From contig CAZJDX010000018.1 of the NCBI GenBank assembly GCA_964544885.1, forward strand, positions 1 to 64,000: 64,000 nucleotides of DNA. The letters are read 5' to 3'. Below are positions 26,103-34,847 of this stretch, piece by piece (within the stretch, counting starts at the first letter, position 1; each line of letters starts with the position of its first letter). Under the pieces are notes generated by a model that did no database searches, was not told the DNA's origin, and worked only from the letters and a program-made list of their open reading frames with translations. Source of the DNA: QQVM01 sp964544885 (GTDB lineage Bacteria; Bacteroidota; Bacteroidia; AKYH767-A; 2013-40CM-41-45). Made by a program: the position numbers and the translations under genes.

Positions 26103-27986
26103 ATGGCTTTAAGGTTATTTGAGAAAAACACGCCCCGTTGGATCATCTTTTCGATCGACCTGCTGATTTGCTTTACCTCCCTCCTGCTGGCCTATCTCGT
26201 TCGCTTTAATTTCCGCATCCCGGAAATAGAGATTGAGCGATGGATCTACGCGATACCTGCCCTCCTCGGTGTCCGGATTATCAGCTTTTACGTCTCCAGA
26301 ATGTACAGGGGCATTATCCGCTATACCAGCACCCGCGACGCGCTTCGTGTGTTTTATACGGTCACTGCCGGTAGTATAGTCCTGGCCCTGGCCAACATTT
26401 TTTCATATATCCTTATCGATATCTATCTGGTTCCTTATTCAATTATCATTATAGATTATTTCACCACCGTATTCATGCTTACCGCATTCAGGATTCTGGT
26501 GAAAAGTATCTATCAGGAACTTAAAAATCCTTCGCGCGACAAAAAAAATGTAATCATTTACGGTGCGGGAGAATCCGGTGTGATAACAAAAAGAGCTCTC
26601 GACCGCGATGCGGGCACCCGATACAAGATCATCGCTTTTGTTGATGATGACTCAGACAAGACAGGAAAAACACTGGAGGGCGTAACGATCTTCAATGCCG
26701 ATACCGACCTTGAAGACCTTCTCCGTTCAAACGATGTAGCACAGCTTATCATCAGCATCCAGAATATCTCTCCCCTGAGAAAACAACAGATCATTGAAAA
26801 GTGTCTGAACTATAATGTCAAAATTCTGAATGTGCCTCCGGTAAATCTCTGGATCAATGGCGAGCTCAGTTTCAGACAGATCCGGAATATAAAGATAGAA
26901 GACCTCCTTGAACGCGAACCGATACAGCTAAACCTGGAAAAGCTGAGTAAACAGATCAAGGGTAAAACAATTCTGATAACGGGCGGAGCCGGATCCATCG
27001 GATCGGAGATAAGCCGTCAACTCATACGATTTGAACCCGGGATGCTGGTGATTCTTGATCAGGCTGAATCGGCGCTGTATGAACTTGAACTGGAGATTAA
27101 TGAAAAGTATGGATGGAATAAAATTGAAACGGTGGTAGGCGATATCAGACAGGTGAGCAGGATGAAAAGACTTTTTTCACATTTCCGGCCCGACATTGTC
27201 TTTCACGCCGCGGCTTACAAGCATGTACCGGTGATGGAAAATAATCCATCCGAAGCCATCCTTACCAATGTTGAAGGTACAAGGATCCTTGCCGACCTTG
27301 CTCATGAAAACGGCGTGGAGAAATTCGTTATGATCAGTACCGATAAAGCGGTGAATCCATCCAGCATCATGGGGGCGACAAAAAGGATTGCTGAGATCTA
27401 TTGCCAGTCGATGAATGCCGTCTCAAAAACGAGGTTCATCACCACAAGGTTTGGAAACGTTCTTGACAGCAACGGTTCGGTAATACCCAGATTTAAAAAA
27501 CAGATAGAGGAAGGTGGTCCGGTTACGGTAACGCATCCCGATGTAACACGCTTCTTCATGACCATACCGGAAGCATGCCAGTTGGTACTGGAAGCCGGGG
27601 CCATGGGACAGGGAGGAGAGATATTCATTTTCGACATGGGACAAAGTATCCGCATCGTGGATCTGGCAAGAAAGATGATCATGCTCAGCGGACTGAGCCC
27701 GGGAAAGGATGTGCAGATTGTATTTTCCGGATTGAGACCGGGAGAGAAGATTTACGAAGAACTGCTTGCCGATAAAGAAACCAATCTTCCCACCCACCAC
27801 AGTAAAATCATGATAGCCAAAGTGCGGCAATACGACCATTATGAAATAACATCAAGCATAAAGGAATTAACTTCCATGTTCAATACGCAAAACAATACAG
27901 CAATCGTAAGAAAGATAAAAGAAATTGTACCTGAATATCTCAGCTCCAACTCCGAATATGAAAGCCTGGATGTTAAGCCCGCGTAA
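26103..27986 (+). CDS. CapD/PglF-like nucleotide-sugar 4,6-dehydratase
   Basis: This is a 627-residue membrane-anchored polysaccharide biosynthesis enzyme. Four N-terminal transmembrane helices (about 14-130) are followed by a Rossmann-like domain with a GAGESG loop (about 155) and then a catalytic SDR domain starting ILITGGAGSIGSE (about 292). It carries AAYKHVPVMENNP and STDKAVNPSSIMGATKR, the S/D/K and MxxxK catalytic set of the UDP-HexNAc 4,6-dehydratase family. C-terminal PGEKIYEELLA is typical. It probably makes a modified amino sugar for capsule, O-antigen or glycoprotein glycan. Transcribed divergently from the glycosyltransferase gene. Confidence 0.92.
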   Translation: MALRLFEKNTPRWIIFSIDLLICFTSLLLAYLVRFNFRIPEIEIERWIYAIPALLGVRIISFYVSRMYRGIIRYTSTRDALRVFYTVTAGSIVLALANIFSYILIDIYLVPYSIIIIDYFTTVFMLTAFRILVKSIYQELKNPSRDKKNVIIYGAGESGVITKRALDRDAGTRYKIIAFVDDDSDKTGKTLEGVTIFNADTDLEDLLRSNDVAQLIISIQNISPLRKQQIIEKCLNYNVKILNVPPVNLWINGELSFRQIRNIKIEDLLEREPIQLNLEKLSKQIKGKTILITGGAGSIGSEISRQLIRFEPGMLVILDQAESALYELELEINEKYGWNKIETVVGDIRQVSRMKRLFSHFRPDIVFHAAAYKHVPVMENNPSEAILTNVEGTRILADLAHENGVEKFVMISTDKAVNPSSIMGATKRIAEIYCQSMNAVSKTRFITTRFGNVLDSNGSVIPRFKKQIEEGGPVTVTHPDVTRFFMTIPEACQLVLEAGAMGQGGEIFIFDMGQSIRIVDLARKMIMLSGLSPGKDVQIVFSGLRPGEKIYEELLADKETNLPTHHSKIMIAKVRQYDHYEITSSIKELTSMFNTQNNTAIVRKIKEIVPEYLSSNSEYESLDVKPA

Positions 27987-27998
27987 TCAATACTCTTC

Positions 27999-28418
27999 AT
28001 GTTCAGACATAAATACAAACCCTCGATACGCTTCTCAGACATAGACGCTTTCGATCACGTTAATAATGCCCGCTATCTGACCTATTTTGAAGAGGCAAGG
28101 ATTGCCTATTTCAGGGAGATAGTTGGCTGGAATTACGACTGGAGTAAAAAAGGAATTATCCTTGCCAAAGCGGTAGTTGACTACATTGTTCCGGTACGGT
28201 TCAACGATGATGTCAGTATTTATACCAGGTGCAGCAGACTTGGAAGTAAAAGCTTTGATCTTCAGTACAAACTGGTAAGAACGGATGGAAACCATGAGAT
28301 TTTGCTATCCGATGCGAGCACCGTCATGGTCGCATTTGATTATGATGAACAGAAAACTATTGAGATTCCTGCTGAGTGGAAGGATCTGATCAGGGTATAT
28401 GAACTTGAGAAGCCATAA
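27999..28418 (+). CDS. Acyl-CoA thioesterase (hotdog, 4HBT-type)
   Basis: This 139-residue hotdog-fold thioesterase has SDIDAFDHVNNARYLTYFEEAR near the N-terminus, with the Asp and the HVNN signature of the 4-hydroxybenzoyl-CoA thioesterase/YbgC type, and then an ILAKAVVDYIVPVRFNDDV strand. It is cytoplasmic and hydrolyses acyl-CoA esters; the chain-length preference cannot be read. It lies 12 bases after the CapD-like stop, so may be co-transcribed with it. Confidence 0.88.
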   Translation: MFRHKYKPSIRFSDIDAFDHVNNARYLTYFEEARIAYFREIVGWNYDWSKKGIILAKAVVDYIVPVRFNDDVSIYTRCSRLGSKSFDLQYKLVRTDGNHEILLSDASTVMVAFDYDEQKTIEIPAEWKDLIRVYELEKP

Positions 28419-28421
28419 AAG

Positions 28422-28455
28422 CATACAGCCTGTTTTTACGGAAACAGGCTGTATG
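28422..28455. terminator. Bidirectional terminator between convergent genes
   Basis: A perfect 14-bp inverted repeat (CATACAGCCTGTTT at 28422-28435 and its complement at 28442-28455, six-base loop) sits between the thioesterase stop and the cupredoxin stop. The minus-strand exit has four T; the plus-strand exit lacks a T run. Confidence 0.7.
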
Positions 28456-28486
28456 ATCCACACAAACACCAAAAACAATAATCTCT

Positions 28487-29104
28487 TTACTGAAGAATTA
28501 TCCTTTTCACTTCCCTTGAAATTCCTGTACCAAATTCAGCCAGGTAGATCCCTTCGGTTAAATCCGCCAAGCGGATTCTGATCAATTCACCTTTAACAGG
28601 CTGGATCAACGCTGACGTATATACAGATCGTCCGCTCAGGTCCATTACACGAATTGTTCCCGGAATGTTTTGCGAGGATTCAAAACGCACAAGCAGTGAC
28701 CGGTCGCCTGCATCCTGGTAAACAAAGAACCGGGGTTTAGACATGGAACTTTCTTCAATATCAGTGGTACCGCTGGCCGTAAAGCTTCCCGTCATGCCCA
28801 TTGATTGATGAGGCTGACAAAAATAAGAATAGGTTCCGGGATGGTTCACAACATAAGAGAAGGAAGGAGTGGTGGAACTGATCGGGCTATCCCAGCCGGC
28901 CGCTCCTGCAGGGATCACTTCTGAAGTAGTGGTGTGAAAACCATCGTGCCAAAACCAGGTCACCGTATCGCCAACCGAAACTAACAGGTTGCGGGGATTA
29001 AACTCAAAGTCTTCCACTTCGATCATGTGATTGGTAGCGAAGCTGCTTCCCGAAAGGAGAAGAGCGGCTCCAAGTAATCTGATTTTACTGTATACCTTTT
29101 TCAT
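28487..29104 (-). CDS. Cupredoxin-domain T9SS type A protein
   Basis: This 205-residue exported protein has a signal peptide (to about residue 24, SGSSFA) and a plastocyanin/azurin-like domain (IEVEDFEFNPRNLLVSVGDTVTWFW), with type-1 copper ligands visible as the His in DGFHTT and the Cys, His and Met of YFCQPHQSMGMTG. A type A sorting domain follows, with VYQDAGDRSLLVRFES and LTEGIYLAEFGTG. It may carry electrons or buffer copper at the cell surface. The ATG at 29104 is preferred to an in-frame start 18 codons upstream, because the signal peptide and promoter fit it. Confidence 0.87.
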   Translation of the reverse strand: MKKVYSKIRLLGAALLLSGSSFATNHMIEVEDFEFNPRNLLVSVGDTVTWFWHDGFHTTTSEVIPAGAAGWDSPISSTTPSFSYVVNHPGTYSYFCQPHQSMGMTGSFTASGTTDIEESSMSKPRFFVYQDAGDRSLLVRFESSQNIPGTIRVMDLSGRSVYTSALIQPVKGELIRIRLADLTEGIYLAEFGTGISREVKRIILQ

Positions 29105-29127
29105 AGTTTTGTTTTTGAAATTTTCAT

Positions 29128-29135
29128 CAAAATTA
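29128..29135 (-). promoter_or_regulatory. Promoter of the cupredoxin gene
   Basis: TAATTTTG (-7, exact TAnnTTTG) with a -33 TTTG at 29159-29156, spacer 20 bases, sits 23 bases before the ATG. The spacing is a good match to the Bacteroidota sigma-70 promoter. Confidence 0.7.
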
Positions 29136-29211
29136 GCCTGACACGGCTCTGATGCCAAAGGAGCATTGCTGAACCGGTAAAATCCGATGCTGAACGGGAA
29201 TAAAGAAGACT

Positions 29212-29334
29212 ATGGAAGGTAACCAGTCAGGAGATTATACCCAAAAACAGGAACAGGCTGAACCATTCTTCAGGGCAGGCATTCCATCAGGAATCGACCG
29301 GAGAGGAAATGCACAGAAAGACAAAAAGCGGTAA
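29212..29334 (+). CDS. Possible 40-residue small protein
   Basis: An ATG-started frame of 40 codons in the 253-base gap between the cupredoxin and miaE genes encodes a charged, Gln-rich peptide with no hydrophobic stretch. An AAGAAG tract lies a few bases before the ATG. No homology is recognised, and a frame of this length arises by chance. Confidence 0.15.
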   Translation: MEGNQSGDYTQKQEQAEPFFRAGIPSGIDRRGNAQKDKKR

Positions 29335-29357
29335 CAATAATAGTATTCAGGAGGAGC

Positions 29358-29939
29358 TCACCCGTGTACCGTTTCCTTCCTGCCAAACTTACGGATAATC
29401 ATTGCTTCGAAATCAAGAAACTCCTGCCAGCGTTTATCAATGTCAACACCTTTTGCATACTTCCGGGCAAGGGTGATGAAGAGCGTATAGTGATTGGCTT
29501 CGCTTATCATTAGCTCATGGTAAAAAGCGCTCAGATCAGGATCGCTGATATTCTCGGAGAGGACTTTAAATCTTTCACAGCTTCTGGCCTCTACAAGTGC
29601 AGAAAACAGAAGCCGGTCTGCCAGTACGATCTCGCGGGAATGACCTTTCCTTATAAAGGTATTGAGTTCATATACATACTCATCCCTTCTTTCCCTTCCC
29701 AAAACAAGTCCTCTTTCCTTAATCTTATCATGAACCATCTGGAAATGGCTCAGTTCTTCACGGGCCAGTTCCAGCATGGCATCGACCAGTTCCGGAATAT
29801 CCGGATAATTGATCACCAGGTTTATGGAATTCGTTGCCGCTTTCTGTTCACAGTAAGCATGATCTGTAAGTATTTCGGGAATATTCTTTTCAACTATGTT
29901 CACCCAACGCGGATCTGTGGGTAATTTCAATCCAAGCAT
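29358..29939 (-). CDS. miaE: tRNA-(ms2io6A37) hydroxylase
   Basis: This 193-residue ferritin-like diiron protein hydroxylates the isopentenyl group of ms2i6A37 in tRNA. The fold has two carboxylate-bridge motifs: EELSH in helix 3 (about 73-77) and SEANH (about 150-154), plus the first Glu in YCEQKA. The length is standard. Some MiaE-like proteins in other phyla act on other substrates, so the exact tRNA product is inferred. A -7-like TTAATTTG (29975-29968) lies about 29 bases upstream. It is divergent from the unknown 158-residue gene. Confidence 0.88.
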   Translation of the reverse strand: MLGLKLPTDPRWVNIVEKNIPEILTDHAYCEQKAATNSINLVINYPDIPELVDAMLELAREELSHFQMVHDKIKERGLVLGRERRDEYVYELNTFIRKGHSREIVLADRLLFSALVEARSCERFKVLSENISDPDLSAFYHELMISEANHYTLFITLARKYAKGVDIDKRWQEFLDFEAMIIRKFGRKETVHG

Positions 29940-30043
29940 GACATGAGATTTAACAGGATTAAGGATTCAAATTAACATGGAATGTAAGAAATAATTTCAA
30001 AATAAAAAAATATTCTTTGACTGGACGGCAACTTATTCCGCTT

Positions 30044-30051
30044 TATATTTG
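30044..30051 (+). promoter_or_regulatory. Strong promoter of the 158-residue protein gene
   Basis: TATATTTG is an exact -7 match with a -33 TTTG at 30016-30019, spacer 24 bases. The ATG is 21 bases downstream. Confidence 0.65.
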
Positions 30052-30072
30052 TAAGAGTAAGAATTAATACAG

Positions 30073-30549
30073 ATGTCTCCTTTGATTATATATGGAAATA
30101 AACTAAGTGTTCCTGTAACCAGGGAGTTCAGGCAATTGGTCAATATTTCCATTGCAGCAGGGAAGTTCATTCTGATCCATCCGCACTATGAACTGATTCG
30201 CGAAGCAATGAGGCTGGATGTGATCGAAGATGAACAACTGGAAGATTTCGAGGTGCATAACTGGCAATTCGAAACAGGCGAAACGATCACCTACGACCTG
30301 GAAGAAGTACTCTTCCTGTATGCCTTGCTGGAATTAAGCTGCCGGATTTTTCTTTGTGAGATTGGAGATGATCTCAAACAAATGGCCATCGAAAGCGGAG
30401 AAACCAGTGAATCGGAATTCAACCGCGTACGCAGTTTCTATTTGCGTCAGGCAGGCGATTTTTTACAAAAACTAAAAAACAGTTTTTCAGGCAGGGAAGA
30501 ATTCGATCGACTGGTGGCAAAGATCGAACAGCTGAATATTTCGGCGTGA
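30073..30549 (+). CDS. Hypothetical 158-residue protein
   Basis: I do not recognise this protein. The opening is SPLIIYGNKLSVPVTREF. A helical, acidic body follows, with a run of hydrophobic residues (VLFLYALLELSCRIFLCEIG, about 84-103), then charged helices to the end. No signal peptide, metal motif or nucleotide-binding loop is seen. A strong promoter precedes it, and the stop is 31 bases from the end of the convergent GT51 gene, so it is likely a real, separately transcribed gene. Confidence 0.7.
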   Translation: MSPLIIYGNKLSVPVTREFRQLVNISIAAGKFILIHPHYELIREAMRLDVIEDEQLEDFEVHNWQFETGETITYDLEEVLFLYALLELSCRIFLCEIGDDLKQMAIESGETSESEFNRVRSFYLRQAGDFLQKLKNSFSGREEFDRLVAKIEQLNISA

Positions 30550-30580
30550 TTTAACGCAAGTTCTCCCAGACATTTTTCTT

Positions 30581-32515
30581 TCATTTGATTTCCCCGCTAT
30601 CTTTGGCTAAGCTATCACCCTGCACAACCAATTCTCTTGCCGGCCCTTGCAGCAATACCGACGGAATCAGCTGATCATACTGCTGTTGGGTGATCAGGTT
30701 TTTCTTCAGCATGAAATTCGAAACAATACGGAAATATCCTTCAAGATGTGGCTTCAGATTCCCGCTTTCATCGAATGATGAACGGAACCATTTTGGATGA
30801 GGAAGCAAACTGGCAAGGAAGATGCTCTCCGCCAGGTCAAGTTCGGCGGGACGCTTGGCAAAATAAAACTGCGCGGCCTCTCCTATTCCGTAAATGCCCG
30901 GACCCAGCTCAATGATATTCAGGTACACCTCAAACATTCTCTGTTTTGTGACCAGTCTGTTGTTCTCGATAAGCCAAACGATCAGCGCCTCCTCGGCCTT
31001 TCTTGAGATGGTCTTCTTTCTGGTCAGGTAAACATTTTTAACCAGTTGCATACTGATCGTACTTCCGCCACGCTGAAATTTCCCGGCCTTGTAATTGGTG
31101 GCGATCGAACTCCGGAAGGCGTCTTCATTAAAACCACGATGATGGAAAAAATTGCCGTCCTCCGAACTGAGTACAGCGCTTTGAAAAAAGTGCGATATGG
31201 AATCGAGGGTGCAGAATGCCGGATTTGCCGGCCCTACCTCAACTAACCTGTGTAACCTGTCATTTTCATATACATAATGTGTGAATTCGGTATTCATTTT
31301 ACGCAGGTCATCCTTTCCAAATCCGGTCAGTCTGAAGCGATGCTTTTTCATTCCCGATTCAAAAATCAAACTATCCGGACTGGAAGTGTCGAAACGGAAA
31401 TCCAGACTGTATTCCAGTTTACCCGTACCTTCAACATCCCTGACCACATCAAACATTCCTTCAGGTAATGAATAAAAAAAGTCAGTCGCTTCCGCAGGAT
31501 CCGTCCTGACTTTGAGTTCAAATATGGTCTTTCTGTTGCGCTCAATTCTGAAAAATGGTCGGGCTATTATACTGTTTAACCTGAACCTGGTCGAACTGTC
31601 AAGCTGAAGGGCATTGGCTGAAACCCTGATGAAAGGATCAAAAAATATTCTCTTTAACCGCACTGTATCCTGAGAAATCTTCTTGTGAAAGAACTGGAGA
31701 TCATGAGCTGAAAAATGCCCTGCGATATCCAGCTTACCATTCGCATACCGGAGATCGGACATAGCCAGATGAACCGTATCAAAACTGCAATCAGCACCGG
31801 TAAGGCTGCTCAATACCGGCAGGTGTTGCTTTATTCCACTTACCGGGTAAATGCTGAGATCAAAGGTTTCCCGGCGTTGTGAAAAATTTCCCGTCATTTT
31901 CCATTGCAGTCCGGTGCTTTCATCTTCCAGTACGCCCTCCAGCTCTTTCAAACCGCTTTGATAATATGGGATCCTCAGCCTCTCCTGCAGACTGTCATTA
32001 CTCAGTTCAATTCTGAAATTCCTGATCCCTGCTTGCTGTGGCGCCAGATTGAAGGCTCTCCTAAGCAATCTGTTCAGCAAGGAAGCATAATTGCTTTCCC
32101 CTGACTCAGCCTGCGCATCAGTACTTGTTTTTACCTGTGCAGGACTTGAGTAATTGCACTTACCGTCAATACAGGTGATATTGAGGATGGAGTTTGAAAC
32201 ATAAAAGGATTTTATCCTGATTCCACCACTGAGCAGTTCGGTAATTGATGGTTCCAGTTGCAGTGTATCAGCTATAAAAAAGTCAGGTTCTCCGTTCCTG
32301 TAAATACGCAATCCGTACAGGGATATGGAAGCCAGTTTTTCAACCTTGCTTTGACCTACGACCAGACTAAGTCCGGTCCTTTCTTCAAGTTCTGCCCCTG
32401 CCTTAGCAAGAGCATAATCCAACACTCTTCCCCTGAACAGAAAAAACAACAGCATGACGAGGAGGGAAAAGGAAGAAACTATCAACAAAAAGTTAAGCAG
32501 AATTTTTCTGTCCAC
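30581..32515 (-). CDS. Membrane GT51 peptidoglycan glycosyltransferase with long N-terminal region
   Basis: This 644-residue protein has one N-terminal transmembrane helix (about 6-29) and then some 400 residues of beta-rich periplasmic sequence of unclear fold. A C-terminal GT51 transglycosylase domain starts near residue 447, with the catalytic Glu at 452 (SSEDGNFFHHRGF), the RGGSTISMQLVKN motif and the ELGPGIYGIGEAAQFYF segment. There is no transpeptidase domain. MtgA-type enzymes are usually about 240 residues, so the extra region is notable. It polymerises glycan strands from lipid II. A -7-like CAAATTTG lies just upstream. It is convergent with the 158-residue gene. Confidence 0.88.
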   Translation of the reverse strand: MDRKILLNFLLIVSSFSLLVMLLFFLFRGRVLDYALAKAGAELEERTGLSLVVGQSKVEKLASISLYGLRIYRNGEPDFFIADTLQLEPSITELLSGGIRIKSFYVSNSILNITCIDGKCNYSSPAQVKTSTDAQAESGESNYASLLNRLLRRAFNLAPQQAGIRNFRIELSNDSLQERLRIPYYQSGLKELEGVLEDESTGLQWKMTGNFSQRRETFDLSIYPVSGIKQHLPVLSSLTGADCSFDTVHLAMSDLRYANGKLDIAGHFSAHDLQFFHKKISQDTVRLKRIFFDPFIRVSANALQLDSSTRFRLNSIIARPFFRIERNRKTIFELKVRTDPAEATDFFYSLPEGMFDVVRDVEGTGKLEYSLDFRFDTSSPDSLIFESGMKKHRFRLTGFGKDDLRKMNTEFTHYVYENDRLHRLVEVGPANPAFCTLDSISHFFQSAVLSSEDGNFFHHRGFNEDAFRSSIATNYKAGKFQRGGSTISMQLVKNVYLTRKKTISRKAEEALIVWLIENNRLVTKQRMFEVYLNIIELGPGIYGIGEAAQFYFAKRPAELDLAESIFLASLLPHPKWFRSSFDESGNLKPHLEGYFRIVSNFMLKKNLITQQQYDQLIPSVLLQGPARELVVQGDSLAKDSGEIK

Positions 32516-32778
32516 GGTGCGGCGAATTCAGTCACAAATTTGCGAAAAGCAATGAGGATACAAAACAATTAAAGACATAATCCGATCTACTCCCGTTCAG
32601 ATTCTGAAGGCTCTTCATGGGTAATTCTGTATGTTATATGAATTAATTCCATGACAACATATTTGCACCAGACTGTTGGCAATTAAGCCTCAGAGGATGA
32701 AAGACGATTGAATATTCATACACATGCTTCCGTTAATAATTTCCCGTACTTTATACCAGTCCTATTGCACGGAAGACT

Positions 32779-32786
32779 ATTTTAGT
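32779..32786 (+). promoter_or_regulatory. Possible -7 element of the kinase-like pair
   Basis: TATTTTAG differs from TAnnTTTG at one position. It lies 19 bases before the ATG. Confidence 0.4.
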
Positions 32787-32805
32787 TCACCGAATAAAAT
32801 TACTG

Positions 32806-34041
32806 ATGTCCGCCTCTCAACCGCCTTCACTATACAATCTCATTCTTTCACTACTGATTCTGAGCTTCCTTCATTCCAGGGCTCAGGCGGAAGTCAGACC
32901 GCCCGGTGTACTGAAAAGAGAGCATCTCGAAGAGTTGCAAAATCTTCGCGCGAAAGCAAGCGAGAAAGCTTCCCGCAACCTGAACAGATTTGCCATAGAG
33001 GACCTCAAACTCTACGATTCCCTGCTTGATTCCTTAAGTGAAACGGAGATTACCGATTCCATCATGAAACTGGAAGCGGAATATGACCGGTCAACAGGCG
33101 GAAGAAAAGAGGAACTGGAAAGAAACAGACAAAGCATTGAAGAATTAAGGACGGCAAGTGTATCAAATGAATCAAGATATAATAACCTCCTTCGTAAGGC
33201 AGGTATTGCATTTGCAGCCTGGTTCATTATCGTTTTCATCATTCTTCAGGTAAGGAAAAAACACCTCCGCAGGCAGGAAAAAATGCTCAGTGACAGTAAT
33301 ACAAAGCTACAGTCACTCCTGTCCAAACATGAATCAGGTGAAAAAATACTTCGTGCGACCTCAAAGATCCTCGAACAACACAACAGAATGCATCAATCCG
33401 CGGCCGCCTTGCAAAAGCTGAGCGATCAGGATGGGATGCTGAAAAATGATTCTGTCACCTTACGCATCAGAGAACTTGAACAAAAATTCCTCCAGGAGAT
33501 AAGTATCGACCGCTATCTGAACACACTGGAGAGAGAACCGGGTACGGACTTAGAGCCAACAGACATCAATCCGCTTTGCGCGGCTGCCCTGGAAATTGCC
33601 TTTCGCGGCAATTGTTCAAACCTGTCTCCCGGAACAGTCGCAGTGAATACCGATCTTGAAAAAAATCTTCCTAAAATTAAAGTGGCTCCGGATGCGCTCC
33701 GGATCGTTCTTCTGAATATTCTTGACAACGCATTTCGCGCGGTGAAGCAAAAGCTAGATACAGGTCTGAAAGCGTATACTCCGAAAGTGGTATTAAGTAC
33801 CAGGGTTCTGCCCCGTTTTGTTCAGATCCGCATAAGGGACAATGGAGCCGGGATTCCGAAGGACCAGCTGGAAAAGATAAGGGAAGAATTCGTTTCCCTG
33901 CGGCCTCTTGAAGAAGGAGCCGGACTGGGTTTATCCGAAAGTATCAGATTGCTTGGCGAACCCAATAAGGGAGAACTGATCATTGAAAGTGATCCTGATG
34001 AGGGAACTGATGTTTATATTAAATTGTTTTTGCAAAATTGA
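32806..34041 (+). CDS. Histidine kinase-like protein with ATPase domain but no clear H-box
   Basis: This is a 411-residue protein. An N-terminal signal anchor (about 8-27), a coiled-coil-rich periplasmic part and one transmembrane helix (about 132-149) precede a cytoplasmic region ending in a HATPase_c domain. Its N-box is LLNILDNAFRAV (about 302-313), its G1 box RDNGAGIP (about 344-351) and its G2 box GAGLGLS (about 371-377). No DHp His-box of the usual H-E-x-x-N/P type is seen in 150-300. It overlaps the downstream kinase-like gene by a few bases, so the two may work as a split sensor. The ATP lid is short. Confidence 0.8.
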   Translation: MSASQPPSLYNLILSLLILSFLHSRAQAEVRPPGVLKREHLEELQNLRAKASEKASRNLNRFAIEDLKLYDSLLDSLSETEITDSIMKLEAEYDRSTGGRKEELERNRQSIEELRTASVSNESRYNNLLRKAGIAFAAWFIIVFIILQVRKKHLRRQEKMLSDSNTKLQSLLSKHESGEKILRATSKILEQHNRMHQSAAALQKLSDQDGMLKNDSVTLRIRELEQKFLQEISIDRYLNTLEREPGTDLEPTDINPLCAAALEIAFRGNCSNLSPGTVAVNTDLEKNLPKIKVAPDALRIVLLNILDNAFRAVKQKLDTGLKAYTPKVVLSTRVLPRFVQIRIRDNGAGIPKDQLEKIREEFVSLRPLEEGAGLGLSESIRLLGEPNKGELIIESDPDEGTDVYIKLFLQN

Positions 34042-34046
34042 CACGC

Positions 34047-34838
34047 ATGAGATCAAGAGCCATACTGTCTGTTTCCCTTCTCCTCCTTCTGCAGTGTACT
34101 TCAGCCGGTGCACAGAAGGCCGGCGAACTGAATGAAATATATGAAGCGGCAAAAACTCTGTATGTAAAGCCGGAAACCCTCGACCGGCTGCTGATCAGAA
34201 TGAGAAGCATTGAAGCTGATTTACCGGAAGATCAGGAAGCTTTATTACTGGAAACCTACCGGATCATTTCCGATCAGTATGTTTCCAATAATCATTATAG
34301 CCAGGCATTTCAGGTGCAACTCAAATACACTGAACTTAAAGAGAATTATACAGCCAGAAAATTCACAAAGGCCATTGATACTACCAGAAAAAACATTCAA
34401 CTGAGAAGAACAACTGACGGGACGGAGCTTATGAATCTTCAGAATCAGGTTCAGCAGTTGCAGATTGATAACGACCTCCTAATAAGCAAGAGACTGAGCT
34501 TCAGAAAATATTTTTCACTCATCATCATTATTCTGAGCAGCCTCTTCGCGATCATGCTTGTCCGTTCGGCTGTCAAACTGTATGGCATAAGAAACCAATT
34601 GAAAGAAAACCGTGACCGGATGAAATCAGTTCACAGGTTGGCTGTGATTGGATCACTCAGCAATGGTCTTGCCGGAAGGATAAGACTGGATACCATAAGC
34701 ACGGAAGAAAGCTCAAGGGAACTTTTAAAACTGCTGGAAAATAATCAGGCTCTGAATAAAGAAGCCACGGATCAGGTAAAAAATATCAATCTCCAGTGCA
34801 AGGAGATCATTAAGTCCTTGAACACAGCAGGCATCTGA
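34047..34838 (+). CDS. Membrane protein with degenerate HisKA-like segment
   Basis: This 263-residue protein has a signal peptide (about 1-22), a helical periplasmic part with TPR-like helices, one transmembrane helix (about 153-170) and a cytoplasmic tail with VHRLAVIGSLSNGLAGRI near 195-212. That segment lines up with the HisKA box of kinases (canonical RLAxIGxLAAGVAHEI), but the phosphoacceptor His-Glu is replaced by Gly-Arg. No ATPase domain follows. A TTG at 34038 overlaps the preceding stop; the ATG at 34047 is chosen. The function is inferred as signalling, probably with the upstream ATPase protein. Confidence 0.7.
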   Translation: MRSRAILSVSLLLLLQCTSAGAQKAGELNEIYEAAKTLYVKPETLDRLLIRMRSIEADLPEDQEALLLETYRIISDQYVSNNHYSQAFQVQLKYTELKENYTARKFTKAIDTTRKNIQLRRTTDGTELMNLQNQVQQLQIDNDLLISKRLSFRKYFSLIIIILSSLFAIMLVRSAVKLYGIRNQLKENRDRMKSVHRLAVIGSLSNGLAGRIRLDTISTEESSRELLKLLENNQALNKEATDQVKNINLQCKEIIKSLNTAGI

Positions 34839-34847
34839 AATTGAAAC

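Noticed and set aside
34038..34049. TTG at 34038 as start of the downstream kinase-like protein
   Set aside because: The ATG at 34047 is 9 bases further and gives the same signal peptide; the TTG would overlap the preceding stop.
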